Assembly: GCA_023428245.1 (NCBI GenBank)
Contig: JAEYYX010000065.1
Span: 1 to 44,445 of the forward strand
Origin: Pseudomonadota bacterium
GTDB lineage: Bacteria > Myxococcota_A > Polyangia > Polyangiales > Polyangiaceae
Direction of reading: 5' to 3'
DNA: 44,445 nucleotides
A program made the translations under genes and the position numbers. Each line of letters starts with the position of its first letter. Position 1 is the first letter of the stretch. The notes under the pieces are model-generated. The model was not told the DNA's origin. It ran no database searches and worked only from the letters and a program-made list of their open reading frames with translations. Below, one piece after another: positions 15,814 to 24,559 of this stretch.

Positions 15814-15933
15814 GACGAACGTCCTCTCTCCCCAGCGTCGGCCACATACATGTCACGCGGCGGAGTCGCAATCCCTCACCCCGCCTCCTGAACTGGTGAG
15901 CGCGGCACCGGACGGAAGCCGCGCTTCCGGTCA

Positions 15934-15953
15934 ACCGGCCCGTCGTCCAAATC
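15934..15953 (+). repeat. Dispersed 20-bp intergenic motif, copy 1
   Basis: Reads ACCGGCCCGTCGTCCAAATC. Related 20-mers occur at 16611-16630, 18249-18268 and 18312-18331, all in gaps beside the protease and lipoprotein genes. Copy 3 differs at two positions. Confidence 0.55.
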
Positions 15954-15965
15954 CTCGCAAGGCAC

Positions 15966-15988
15966 CTCGAGCCGGGGACAGGCTCGAG
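15966..15988 (-). terminator. Strong hairpin just past the small lipoprotein gene
   Basis: CTCGAGCC and GGCTCGAG form a perfect 8-bp stem around a 7-nt loop, starting 9 bp past the stop codon of the minus-strand lipoprotein gene. No T-run follows on the minus strand, so this may be a factor-dependent or weak terminator, or an mRNA-stabilising hairpin. Confidence 0.45.
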
Positions 15989-15996
15989 TGAGTCCG

Positions 15997-16314
15997 TCAG
16001 TTAGGATCACCGCAGGACACGACCACGGGCATCGAATAGCCGTAGGTGCACACTCGAGGGGCGGTGCACTGAAGCGCCTCGCAGGCTTCGAAAGCACTCT
16101 TGAAGCACTTTCCGCTCAGAGAATTCGTTCGTGCTTCGCAATCCTCTGGAACGCTTGTTTTTTCGTCTGCGTCCGGCGGGGGAGGAACTTCCGTTGTCTC
16201 GCCCGACGCCGGTCCCCGTGAGGCCGGCTCAGGGGCGGCACGCGAACCGCCGCAACTCAGCGCCACGAGAAGCAAGGCAGGAAGAATGAGCGGGAATGTC
16301 CGTGAGGATGTCAT
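15997..16314 (-). CDS. Small Cys-rich lipoprotein (protease-associated family)
   Basis: 105 residues from the ATG at 16314, which has GGAG 8 nt upstream; a longer reading to 16413 lacks a signal at its start. The signal ends ALLLVALSC (lipobox). A Pro/Ala/Glu-rich linker leads to a six-Cys domain ending RVCTYGYSMPVVVSC. This domain aligns with the one at 13527-13850: C-F-x-S in both, then a Cys-Ala/Glu-Ala-Leu core, then V-C-x-x-x-Y-S-[LM]-P and V-x-C. It is the only member of the family here with no protease gene next to it on its own strand, although the intact protease gene starts about 600 bp away on the other strand. Confidence 0.75.
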   Translation of the reverse strand: MTSSRTFPLILPALLLVALSCGGSRAAPEPASRGPASGETTEVPPPPDADEKTSVPEDCEARTNSLSGKCFKSAFEACEALQCTAPRVCTYGYSMPVVVSCGDPN

Positions 16315-16915
16315 GGCTGGTTCTCCAACATCGCATCTAGCGTCATTGCCGCTGCTGTATCGCGAACAGGGAGGTCGGACTCGTACACGCCCTTCAACGT
16401 CTTTACAATTCAAGTCGCCTTATCGTTAGTGGCGAGCCACCGACCCACTCGCTCAACGCAAGGTTTGACTCGTCGTCAGAAGCTTCGAGGCGTTCTGATT
16501 TTTCGGACTCTCATGTCCTCGCGGCTGCTTGAACGGGCGCTGCCGCAACTGGCTCGCTGTCCGAATCTCCGAACGGAGGTTGGGGAGGGCTCGAAAAGAG
16601 CGGTTCGATGACTGACCCGTCGTCCGAAATGCCTGCGATGCGCGTCGGTCGAGTACGCGGCTATTTTTGTCGTCAGGTGCGATTATGATTGATTGGGTAT
16701 CGACCGGTGCGGCGGCGCGGTGAGCTGCCGGAGCGGGACTGTGAAGATTTCATGACTGAAAAGAGAATGAATTGAATAGTGAATTGAATAGAGTGTGATG
16801 CTCTGATTTTTCGTGAGTGCCCCCCCTTGCGCCGTTCCGGAAGGCCGAGTATCTCTCGGACGAGTCTGTGGGGGGTCCGCGCTGGGCGGGTCAAAGGAGC
16901 CTTGAGGGGAACGCT
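16315..16915. other. 600-bp gap with duplicated leader region
   Basis: No gene is supported here. It separates the divergent lipoprotein gene at 15997-16314 and the protease gene. The right half (about 16610-16915) resembles the region upstream of the 1158-residue lipoprotein gene (about 18312-18608): both carry a GTCGTCCGAAA-like 20-mer about 300 bp upstream of the start, a TGTGATG element, a GCCCCCTTGCGCC element and a GGGGAA ribosome site. It also contains a locally A+T-rich stretch (16745-16815) with the direct repeat TGAATTGAATAG twice, a plausible promoter area. Confidence 0.55.
16611..16630 (+). repeat. Dispersed 20-bp intergenic motif, copy 2
   Basis: Reads ACTGACCCGTCGTCCGAAAT, 305 bp upstream of the protease start. 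The related copy at 18312-18331 sits at nearly the same distance (297 bp) upstream of the next large secreted-protein gene. Confidence 0.55.
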
Positions 16916-17851
16916 ATGAAAAACTTCTTCGCGCGTGCGAGTTCGTTGATGGCTGTCGCGGCGAGCGGCATGAGTCTGCTTTCAGGCTGCGCTACGGACG
17001 TCGGAGAAGAGGACCTTCTCGACGACGTCGAGGAGAAGGGCGAGGCGATTTACCTGGGTGAATCGGCTGTTGCACTCCCAGCGGTGGTCGAGCTCCGGCG
17101 CGTGAAGGACGGGGGGAGTCTTGGGCTGTGTTCCGGATTCTTCATCACGAAGCGCCACATCGTGACGGCGGCTCATTGTACCGACAAGGTCGCCACGGCG
17201 GACGACTATGAGGTGACCGTGAAAACGGGATACAACACGTTCGCAAAATTGAAGGACCCGGCGCGCACGGACGGGCGTATTCTACTCACAGAGAATCATG
17301 TCCCCGGATTCAATTTCGATAGCCCCGCTGAGCCGCGCGACATGGCTATTTTGACTCTATCATCAGCGGTCGCTGCTTCCGTCCCCGCCGTCGTCGCGCC
17401 GCTCCGGGTGAGCACCGCGGCTCCCGCGAGCGGACAAACCTATGGGATCTGGGGATGGGGAATAAAGACAGCCGCCGGAAGCCGTCCTGCAGATCTTTTG
17501 GTTCCGCAAGGCTCGCAGAGCGTCACGGCTAATGTCGTGGCCGGCGACGGAACGTACAACTGGGTGGGCGCACTGGTGAACAATAATGCTCGGATATGCG
17601 ACGGAGACTCAGGGGGACCAGCGACTCGCTATACTGCCTCGAATTACATTGCCGTGGGGGCGGCAGCTACCGCGCGAAAGCCGAACGGATCGCAGAGCGA
17701 CAAGTGCCCGGCATTAGGCGACAGCATGCGGTGGTCGACAACATACGACAAAGTGGCGTGGATTGAAGGTGTGCTGCGCCAGACCTACGGAAGCGGTTTC
17801 TCCTGCACGCGCTATAGCTCCGGCGCCAACGCATACATGAAGTGCTATTGA
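16916..17851 (+). CDS. Secreted trypsin-like (S1) serine protease lipoprotein
   Basis: 311 residues from the ATG at 16916, preceded by GAGGGGAA; earlier in-frame starts precede the signal peptide. The signal ends LLSGC (Cys25), so the protein is probably lipid-anchored. The triad is intact: His87 (TAAHC), Asp142 (RDMAIL) and Ser232 (CDGDSGGP). Cys pairs around the His and Ser loops are as usual for chymotrypsin-fold enzymes. The C-terminal extension of about 35 residues ends in a short Cys-containing segment (FSCTRYSSGANAYMKCY) that is preserved in the remnant at 13205-13476. The next gene, a Cys-rich lipoprotein, starts 11 bp downstream, so the two form an operon. Substrate unknown. Confidence 0.92.
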   Translation: MKNFFARASSLMAVAASGMSLLSGCATDVGEEDLLDDVEEKGEAIYLGESAVALPAVVELRRVKDGGSLGLCSGFFITKRHIVTAAHCTDKVATADDYEVTVKTGYNTFAKLKDPARTDGRILLTENHVPGFNFDSPAEPRDMAILTLSSAVAASVPAVVAPLRVSTAAPASGQTYGIWGWGIKTAAGSRPADLLVPQGSQSVTANVVAGDGTYNWVGALVNNNARICDGDSGGPATRYTASNYIAVGAAATARKPNGSQSDKCPALGDSMRWSTTYDKVAWIEGVLRQTYGSGFSCTRYSSGANAYMKCY

Positions 17852-17861
17852 TCTCACGAGG

Positions 17862-18218
17862 ATGATCGCCTGTTCGAGGAAGCCTCCCGTCGCCGACGCT
17901 CGCCCGAGCCTATCGGTTCGGCATTCATGGCGCATAGGCCTTGTCGCCTTGGTAGCCCTTTGTTCTCTGCCGGCTTGCGGTGGATCGCCCAGAAAATCGC
18001 CGTCGACGTCTGTGCCTGTGTCGGCCACGGATTCTCCAGCGCCGAGCGCGCCCGAGTCGAGCTGTTCGGCGCACCAGTATCCGCCGGGAACGACCCAGGA
18101 GGTGAGCAGCTGCGCCGAATGCGCAAAGATCGGTTTCGACTGCGTGAGCGGCTATGGCTGGGAAGGCCTGTATTGCGCGCCGCCGAAGCGCGACGATGAC
18201 GCTTGCCCGAAACGATGA
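17862..18218 (+). CDS. Small Cys-rich lipoprotein downstream of protease
   Basis: 118 residues. A long basic n-region (about 24 residues) precedes the hydrophobic segment LVALVALCSLPAC with its lipobox Cys. A Ser/Pro-rich linker leads to a six-Cys domain (SSCSAHQYPP, SSCAECAKIGFDCVSGYGW, LYCAPP, ACPKR). The ATG is 11 bp after the protease stop, with ACGAGG immediately in front, so it is translated from the protease mRNA. The C-terminal motif differs from the other four members, so this may be a second family filling the same genomic slot. A protease inhibitor, immunity or folding role is inferred from position only. Confidence 0.75.
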   Translation: MIACSRKPPVADARPSLSVRHSWRIGLVALVALCSLPACGGSPRKSPSTSVPVSATDSPAPSAPESSCSAHQYPPGTTQEVSSCAECAKIGFDCVSGYGWEGLYCAPPKRDDDACPKR

Positions 18219-18248
18219 CAGTCCGCCGGAACGCGGAGCGGACTCGCG

Positions 18249-18268
18249 ACCGGCCCGTCGTTCGAATC
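18249..18268 (+). repeat. Dispersed 20-bp intergenic motif, copy 3
   Basis: Reads ACCGGCCCGTCGTTCGAATC, 18 of 20 positions identical to copy 1 at 15934-15953. Confidence 0.55.
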
Positions 18269-18311
18269 TTGAGCGGAGATGGGCCGCGCCATGAAATGGA
18301 CGTGTTCGTCG

Positions 18312-18331
18312 ACTGACTCGCCGTCCGAAAC
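18312..18331 (+). repeat. Dispersed 20-bp intergenic motif, copy 4
   Basis: Reads ACTGACTCGCCGTCCGAAAC, close to copy 2 at 16611-16630. Confidence 0.5.
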
Positions 18332-18608
18332 CTTTTCAGCGAGCGGTGGTAGCGGGATGGGAGCGTCGGTCTTCTGGCTGGTGGCGTGCCTGTGATCGGT
18401 ACGGCTCTGCGAATATCGGAGGATGGCGTGGGTCGGTTGCGATCGAAGCGCGGAATGGCGGTCGCGCTGAGACGTGAAGAAAATGTGATGGAGTGCTCTT
18501 TAGGAGCAATGGCCCCCTTGCGCCTCGAGAAGAGACTCAGTATGTCGGGCTGACAGTTTTGGGGATAGGTCTGCGCTCGGAGAGCGTGGGTGCCTCACGG
18601 GGAATATT

Positions 18609-21600
18609 ATGAAATACGTCTTGGCGCGCGCGAGCGCGATGGTTCTCGCGATTGGCTTGGGGGGATGCGGACCTGAGGCGTCCGTCGGGTCGTTAGGTGG
18701 AGATCCGGAGGCAGTTCGGGAGAAGCTCGATGCTGTGACGGTTGATCCCGCCGCAACATTCGCGGTGAAGCTTCCGACGCAGGTGGCTGTGCCGGATTCC
18801 GTGCTCACCGCGAGCGGAACAATCAACTTCAATGACCGCGCTACGGTGCTTTCAGCTTCAGGAAAGGGCGCGATCAGTACGACCGGGACCGGCCGCCTCA
18901 CCGTGGGGCATGACGCCAAGCCACGAAAGGTGGTCGCGAATGCCACCGCGACCATTCGCGATCGCGCCAAGATCAACGGTGATCTTATCGTCGCTGGCGC
19001 AGCGACGATCGGGAATCAAGTTCAGGTTTTCGGAACGCAGCAGCTCGGCGCGAACGTCGACGAACAGCCCGTTTTCCAGGTTCCGGTCCTGATTCCGGAT
19101 GTCGTTCTCGGGAACGTGAATCTTGAGCCTGACCTGCATCAGACGCTGGAGCCGGCCAAGTACGGTACCGTATCGGTCAAGAGCCGCTCGACGATCACGC
19201 TGACGACCGGCATCTACGAGTTCGGTTCGCTTCAGGTCCTTGAGCCGCAGGCGAAGATTCTCGTCGATGATTCGGCGGGTCCTGTCATCGTCTACGTAAA
19301 GAATTCGTTCATTTATCGCGGCGGCGTCCAGAACAAGGCCGTCTCCGGGCGCTTTCCGAACTTCATGATGGTCTACCTGGGTACGGCCGATCTATGGATC
19401 GAGAGCCCCTTCCAGGGGCACCTGTTCGCTCCCCACAGCACCTCCTATCTGCGCCCCGGCACCGGCCAGTTCATTGGCTCCTTCTGGGGTAAGAATGTCG
19501 ACACGAATCCGGATACCGTCCTGGTTCACAAGCCGTTCGACCCAGGAGTGTTCTTCCCGCGCGATCCTGTCCTTGGAGACGGCGACGATCCGTACGTCAT
19601 CGGTCAAAGCGATCCTGTGCGCCAAGATCCTTCGAACCCGATCATCGCGACGCCTGTGTCGGGAGTCACGCCACTGCCGACCGGCGAGCCAGGCGAGCCC
19701 GACGGGCTTCCCTCCGCGATCAACTGCGTGACGAACCTGATCGCCGTGCCGTCGAGTGATCCGACCAAAGCTCAGAGCTTCCGGTACATGACGACCGCCG
19801 AGAGGGCGACCTACGGCTGCGTGAAGGACTATACGGAGTGTACCCTCGACGCGAACAATCAGGTCGTCGGCGCCCCGAGCACCCCGACCGCCGCGACGCT
19901 GAACGCGACGCCCGCTGCGTCCTCGAAGTGTGCCGCTCTTCCTCCGAAGGCTATCTCCTATACGAACGCGAACGGAACGACCTCGAGCGTTCAGGTCTGC
20001 GGCGTGGATGACTCCGTGCTTCAGCTGCCGGAGGCTCAGCGCCGAACCTGTACGGTCGACGCTCAATGCAACACCTCCGTGGGTGAGCTGTGCGCCTCGT
20101 TCTGCCCTCCGGGGAAGTCCTGTGCTGATGCGGCGGAGTACGTCCGCTATTGTGCCCGCCAGCAGAAAGACTGCGCCGGGCTACCCGAAACTTCGACGTG
20201 CAAAGAGCGAACGGTCTGCCCCTTCGACGGGTACTCGGGTGACAATTACGCGGACCCAGATCCGGCGAAGACAGAGCCTCCGGCGTCCGCCGCTATCCTC
20301 CAGCCCTCAGTGCCTGGCGTTCCGGGCTACAAACGAGCCAGCTGTACGAGCAAGAGTCCGGCAGGCCTAGGGTCCGAGGACGAGACCACCCCTCCACAGG
20401 ATTCTGGAAATGACCAATGGGGAATTAGTTTCACCCCCATTCTGAACTATGGGTTCAAGACCCCGCAGCATCCGCTCGGGGTCACTGAAGAGCTGGAAGC
20501 CAACGGGGAGGCATCTTTCAAGATCTCTGCAAAGGTCTGGGGTTCGGATGTCCCGATTTTCGACGCGGGCGTGAACGGTCGGATCGGACCGAGCATGCTC
20601 GAGGTGAATCGGGGGACACGGCTCTTCGGGCAGGAGGTCGATTTGACCGGAGAGATCCAGCCAGGACTCTTGGTCCCGGCGAGTGTCAACTTATCGACGA
20701 CCATTGGAATCCAGGAAACGCTCGCCGCACTCGGGGCCGACTTCGACTCCGCTCAAGTCGCCCAAGCGCAGCTCCTGCAGGTCCGCGATTTCCTCCGCAG
20801 CCACGACCTGTCGGATCTGACGGATCCTGCTGCGCAGATCGACGCGCAGGCGCTCTGCGAAAGGACGATGCCGATCTTGGGCGAAAAGATGGGCCTTCCG
20901 GGAGAATACCGGACGGCCGACTGGTGCAAGCCCGTGCCGCTCTGTGAGGCACAGTTGAACTGCATTCCGCGCGCGGACTTTCCGTTCGGTACTTGTTCTT
21001 GCTCGGGGGACTTTGATGGCAATTCCTCCCCCATCGTCGAAACTCCCCAGCAGGCGGCCGCTCGTTTCCAGAAAGTCGTGAACGATGCGATCGCGGTTTG
21101 GAAGAAGAACCTCGAAGGGGAGCTCGCGAAATTTGGCGGCGATCCGAGAGCGGCCCTGGCTCAAGCGATCGCTCCGGTGACGGGTCAGCTTCCAGGTTCG
21201 AACGAGCAGCTCGTTCGGGAGATCCCGCTCCGAGCCGGAAGACATCGATTCGTCGCGTTCAATCTCGCGTTCACGTTCCCCGTCGGACCGGTCCCCGTCA
21301 CGATGGAGATCGAGCTCGCGGGGAGCTGGGGCGTCGAAGGGAATCTCGAGCTGGAGGGTCAGTTCGATCCCCTCTCGGAGCAAGATCTCTACGCTCGCGC
21401 GGGCGCGTCGATCGTTCCGGGCATGGATATTCAGGCGCTTGCCTTCGCCGGAATCGACGTCGGTTTCGCCCAGGTCGGTATCGGAGGTGATCTTACGCTC
21501 ATCGATCTCGAGATTCCGATCCGGGGCGGCGGCGAGGTCCGCGGTGAGCGAATGCCCGATACTCGCCCGCTCATGATGGACGTGGGCTCGAGCGCGCCTC

Positions 21601-22085
21601 TGCAGGATATCTCCGACTGGGTCAACGGAGCCGAGCGCCTCGCGAATACCCGCTGGAGCGCCGGCTTTTATTATGGCGCCGGGCTCCATGCTGAGGTTCT
21701 GGCCGGCAATATCAACCTGCAGGCTCGGATTCGCCTCCTCTTCTTCAGCGTCAGCTTCAAGCATGTCCTCGCGGCTTGGAACGGAATTGAGTTTGAGAAA
21801 TCCTTCGTCGGCTCTATCCAGCCGGTGCAAGGGCTTCAGCTCCCGGACGAAATGCGCGACGTAGTGACGACGCTGACGGCTCAAGGGAAAAACGTCGCCG
21901 ACCTGAAGGCGCTCGTGCCGCTGGTCGGCGGAGGGCTCGTCGGGGAATATGGGACGCTCATGCCCCTGCTGACGAACGCGGGCTTGGACCAGCTTTGGCC
22001 CCCGACCTTCGACGCGAGCGCGCCCGTCGTTGCGCTCGCGAGTAACGAGGCGCTCTGCGGTCCCGCGGGGGAGATTCTCAAATAG
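18609..22085 (+). CDS. 1158-residue modular secreted lipoprotein, orphan
   Basis: The signal ends in LGGCG (lipobox). The leader MKYVLARASAM resembles the protease leader MKNFFARASSLM. Residues about 60-330 form a repetitive beta region (DRAKINGDLIVAGAATIGNQ, then GIYEFGSLQVLEPQAKILVD and GTGQFIGSFWGKNV) that resembles beta-helical or polymer-forming domains in other myxobacterial surface proteins. Residues about 375-590 are Cys-rich (CTVDAQCNTSVGELCASFCP). Residues about 610-1158 are a further beta-rich section with internal Cys (CIPRADFPFGTCSCSG) and amphipathic strands such as AFNLAFTFPVGPVPVTMEIE, which might sit at a membrane. I do not recognise the whole. It shares upstream DNA with the protease gene, suggesting co-regulation. 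Confidence 0.8.
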   Translation: MKYVLARASAMVLAIGLGGCGPEASVGSLGGDPEAVREKLDAVTVDPAATFAVKLPTQVAVPDSVLTASGTINFNDRATVLSASGKGAISTTGTGRLTVGHDAKPRKVVANATATIRDRAKINGDLIVAGAATIGNQVQVFGTQQLGANVDEQPVFQVPVLIPDVVLGNVNLEPDLHQTLEPAKYGTVSVKSRSTITLTTGIYEFGSLQVLEPQAKILVDDSAGPVIVYVKNSFIYRGGVQNKAVSGRFPNFMMVYLGTADLWIESPFQGHLFAPHSTSYLRPGTGQFIGSFWGKNVDTNPDTVLVHKPFDPGVFFPRDPVLGDGDDPYVIGQSDPVRQDPSNPIIATPVSGVTPLPTGEPGEPDGLPSAINCVTNLIAVPSSDPTKAQSFRYMTTAERATYGCVKDYTECTLDANNQVVGAPSTPTAATLNATPAASSKCAALPPKAISYTNANGTTSSVQVCGVDDSVLQLPEAQRRTCTVDAQCNTSVGELCASFCPPGKSCADAAEYVRYCARQQKDCAGLPETSTCKERTVCPFDGYSGDNYADPDPAKTEPPASAAILQPSVPGVPGYKRASCTSKSPAGLGSEDETTPPQDSGNDQWGISFTPILNYGFKTPQHPLGVTEELEANGEASFKISAKVWGSDVPIFDAGVNGRIGPSMLEVNRGTRLFGQEVDLTGEIQPGLLVPASVNLSTTIGIQETLAALGADFDSAQVAQAQLLQVRDFLRSHDLSDLTDPAAQIDAQALCERTMPILGEKMGLPGEYRTADWCKPVPLCEAQLNCIPRADFPFGTCSCSGDFDGNSSPIVETPQQAAARFQKVVNDAIAVWKKNLEGELAKFGGDPRAALAQAIAPVTGQLPGSNEQLVREIPLRAGRHRFVAFNLAFTFPVGPVPVTMEIELAGSWGVEGNLELEGQFDPLSEQDLYARAGASIVPGMDIQALAFAGIDVGFAQVGIGGDLTLIDLEIPIRGGGEVRGERMPDTRPLMMDVGSSAPLQDISDWVNGAERLANTRWSAGFYYGAGLHAEVLAGNINLQARIRLLFFSVSFKHVLAAWNGIEFEKSFVGSIQPVQGLQLPDEMRDVVTTLTAQGKNVADLKALVPLVGGGLVGEYGTLMPLLTNAGLDQLWPPTFDASAPVVALASNEALCGPAGEILK

Positions 22086-22195
22086 CCTGGAAGGTTCTGG
22101 CGGGTTGTCGCTCTGGTATCCGCCGCTCGCACGAGAAGCGGGCTGCCCAGAGACAGGTATTGCGACCGACGCTTCGAGGAAGAAACAGGGGCAGC

Positions 22196-24559
22196 ATGAA
22201 GAACGGAAGTTTGTTGATTCAAATGGGACTGGGCGTCGTGGTGGCGGCGCTCAGCGTATCCTGTGCGTTCGAGAGTTTCGACGAGAGTGAAAATGCGTCG
22301 TTCCCGGACAACGTGCGCGAAATCGAAGGAGGCGTGATCTACGGAACGGACAATCGACAAGAGGTAGCGGGGCACTCAGATGCCAACCTCAGGCGCATCG
22401 CGGAGGGTTCGGTCGCCACGGTGATGTTCAAGTCGAACGTGAATGAATCGAACCCCGCGAATATCAGCTTCACGTCGATGACTGCCCAGGTGGCCAACGA
22501 CCTTTGCACGACGCCAGCGCAGCGATTTGCTTCCGATCCGACGCCCGGCGAGTGCTCGGCGACACTCATCGACGACGATCTTGTGTTGACCGCCGGTCAT
22601 TGCGTTGACAGCGATGCAAAGAATGCGTGCACCAACTTGAGGTTCGTGTTCGGATACCGGAAGACGACCAGCGGAGTTGTTCGAACAATTACGAGCGCCG
22701 ACGTCTTCTCGTGCGCTAGCGTTCCTGTGCGGAAGCTCACCGGCAGTGGCCTAAGCTCGCAGGACTATGCGATCATTCGGCTCGATCGGAAAGCGACACC
22801 CCGGTTCACCCCGGCGGTGCTTCGGAGCGTTTCGACGGTCCTCTCTCAAGGGGTGGGTATCGCGGTGATCGGTTCGCCTTGGGGCATGCCGCAGAAGATT
22901 GACGCGGCTGGCTCGGTAATGGCGTCTGGATCCGTTTCTGGAAAGTTTGAAGCCGTCCTGGATACCTTCCAAGCAAATTCTGGTTCGGGGATATTCGAAA
23001 AAGGTAGCTACCAGCTCGTGGGTTTGCTGACCGATGGAGCTGACGATGTAGTGCTGGGGCCAGCCGGAAGCATTCCTGCTGGATGCAATGTATTCAATGT
23101 ATGCCCGGCATCGGGTTGCACGAGCGGAAACCTATTGCGAGAGCACGTGATGTACGTCGGGCCGGCGCTCACGGAATATTGCACGGCGAATCCGAACAAT
23201 GCGCGCCTCTGTCGGCGGGAGAACTCGTTTAGCTACTCGGCGACCAACACCTCGAATGGAACGACCAATGTGACGAAACAATTCGTTTTTCTAGAACCAG
23301 GGACAACGTTCAACTTTGGTACGTGTACGGTGCCCGGTTCGACGGGGACCGGAGACACCTTGCTGAGGTTAATAGCGCCGAACGGAAGCGAAGTCGCAAG
23401 CAACGACGATGGGGGTGGAAGCTGCGGAGCCCTCTCGCAGACCAGCTATACGGTTCCCTCCTTCATGGGTGGGCTCTACGAGCTCCGTGCTGGGTGTTAT
23501 CAGAACACCGCCTGCTCTGGCACGGTTGCCTTTACGGTCTTCGGTCCTTCGGGAGGCAGCTTTTCCTACAGCACCGCCAATACGAATAGCGCGCAGACCG
23601 GGACACGAAACATCAATGTTTCGGTTCAGGCCGGGACGACCATCCGCGTCGGTACGTGCTCGCCGGCAGCGCTCACGCCCGTTCCCCCTGTTTCCCTCGA
23701 GCGGGCGAACTTCAGCGGGAACACGTATCTTCGCCTCTTCAACGGCGCCTCTCAGGTCGCCGCGAATGACAACGCCTGCGGCGGGAACGGTTCACAACTC
23801 AGTTACACAGCCACGGCCGCCGGCACACTACAGATCCGGGCGGGGTGCTCCGGGAGTGGGACTTGCTCAGGGACCGTCGCGTACACTTTGAATCGCGAAA
23901 ATTACGGTGCTTTCTCGGTCACGAACACCAACAGCGCTCAGCAAAACACCCAGAACTACGATCTGAATCTGGCCGTTGGCGATCAAGTCACAGTGGGCAC
24001 CTGCGGGCTGCAGGGCGCCTCATTTACCGGAAACACCTACGTGCGCCTGTTCAGGGGAGCTACGCAGGTAGCGTCGAACAATGACGAGTGTCTCGGTCAA
24101 GGTTCGCTTCTGACGTACCGAGTGGCAACGGCGGGCACTCATCAGATGCGGTTCGGATGTTCCGGCTCTGGCTCTTGTACAGGGGCGCCAGTGGTTCAAG
24201 TGATACGTTCGAGCGTGATCCGGAACGGCGCGGGCCTCGTGGCGTATAGCGCGTCGAATACGAACAGCGCCCAGCAGAACACCACGAACTTCCCGCTCTG
24301 GCTTCGAACGGGCGAGAAGATCAATCTTGGGACGTGCCCGGATGTTCCCGGGGGCCTAGCTACCGGGGACACGTATCTGCGGCTGTTCGGGCCCGAGTCG
24401 ACTCAAATCGCAAGCAACGATGATGCCTGTTCCGACGGCTCCGGCGCCTCGGCGATCACCTATACCGTCCCGTTGGGAGGGGAAGGCTCCTACGAGCTTA
24501 GGGGTGGCTGCTATAGTGCGGCAACCTGCTACGGTTCGATTGGACTGAGGGACCAGTGA
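22196..24559 (+). CDS. Secreted trypsin-like protease with four C-terminal PPC-like repeats
   Basis: 787 residues from the ATG at 22196 (AGGGGC ribosome site). The signal ends LSVSC (Cys23). The peptidase domain has His135 (LTAGHC), Asp190 (SQDYAIIRL) and Ser262 (QANSGSGIF); the NSGSG form of the nucleophile loop recalls glutamyl-endopeptidase-like S1 enzymes. From about residue 345 there are four beta-sandwich repeats of roughly 105 residues, each with a TNTxxxxxNT-like start, a GTC strand, a TYLRLF or similar strand, ASNDD, and a closing GC...C pair. They resemble bacterial pre-peptidase C-terminal (PPC) domains, which assist secretion or binding. The stop overlaps the GTG of the next lipoprotein gene by 4 bp (GTGA). 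Confidence 0.9.
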   Translation: MKNGSLLIQMGLGVVVAALSVSCAFESFDESENASFPDNVREIEGGVIYGTDNRQEVAGHSDANLRRIAEGSVATVMFKSNVNESNPANISFTSMTAQVANDLCTTPAQRFASDPTPGECSATLIDDDLVLTAGHCVDSDAKNACTNLRFVFGYRKTTSGVVRTITSADVFSCASVPVRKLTGSGLSSQDYAIIRLDRKATPRFTPAVLRSVSTVLSQGVGIAVIGSPWGMPQKIDAAGSVMASGSVSGKFEAVLDTFQANSGSGIFEKGSYQLVGLLTDGADDVVLGPAGSIPAGCNVFNVCPASGCTSGNLLREHVMYVGPALTEYCTANPNNARLCRRENSFSYSATNTSNGTTNVTKQFVFLEPGTTFNFGTCTVPGSTGTGDTLLRLIAPNGSEVASNDDGGGSCGALSQTSYTVPSFMGGLYELRAGCYQNTACSGTVAFTVFGPSGGSFSYSTANTNSAQTGTRNINVSVQAGTTIRVGTCSPAALTPVPPVSLERANFSGNTYLRLFNGASQVAANDNACGGNGSQLSYTATAAGTLQIRAGCSGSGTCSGTVAYTLNRENYGAFSVTNTNSAQQNTQNYDLNLAVGDQVTVGTCGLQGASFTGNTYVRLFRGATQVASNNDECLGQGSLLTYRVATAGTHQMRFGCSGSGSCTGAPVVQVIRSSVIRNGAGLVAYSASNTNSAQQNTTNFPLWLRTGEKINLGTCPDVPGGLATGDTYLRLFGPESTQIASNDDACSDGSGASAITYTVPLGGEGSYELRGGCYSAATCYGSIGLRDQ

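Larger units (their letters stand above)
18219..18608. other. 390-bp gap with dispersed motifs and putative promoter
   Basis: No gene is supported. It holds two dispersed 20-mers (18249-18268 and 18312-18331) and, close to the next gene, TGTGATG, TGCTCT and GCCCCCTTGCGCC elements (about 18486-18521) shared in order with the region upstream of the protease gene at 16916. A GGGGA ribosome site precedes the ATG at 18609. Confidence 0.5.

Noticed and set aside
20691..21884. 397-codon minus-strand open frame
   Set aside because: Antisense to the 1158-residue lipoprotein; Arg/Glu/His-rich shadow.
22196..24559. Reading the C-terminal repeats as adhesin-only and the gene as a non-enzyme
   Set aside because: The His135, Asp190 and Ser262 blocks are all in place, so an active protease domain is the better reading.
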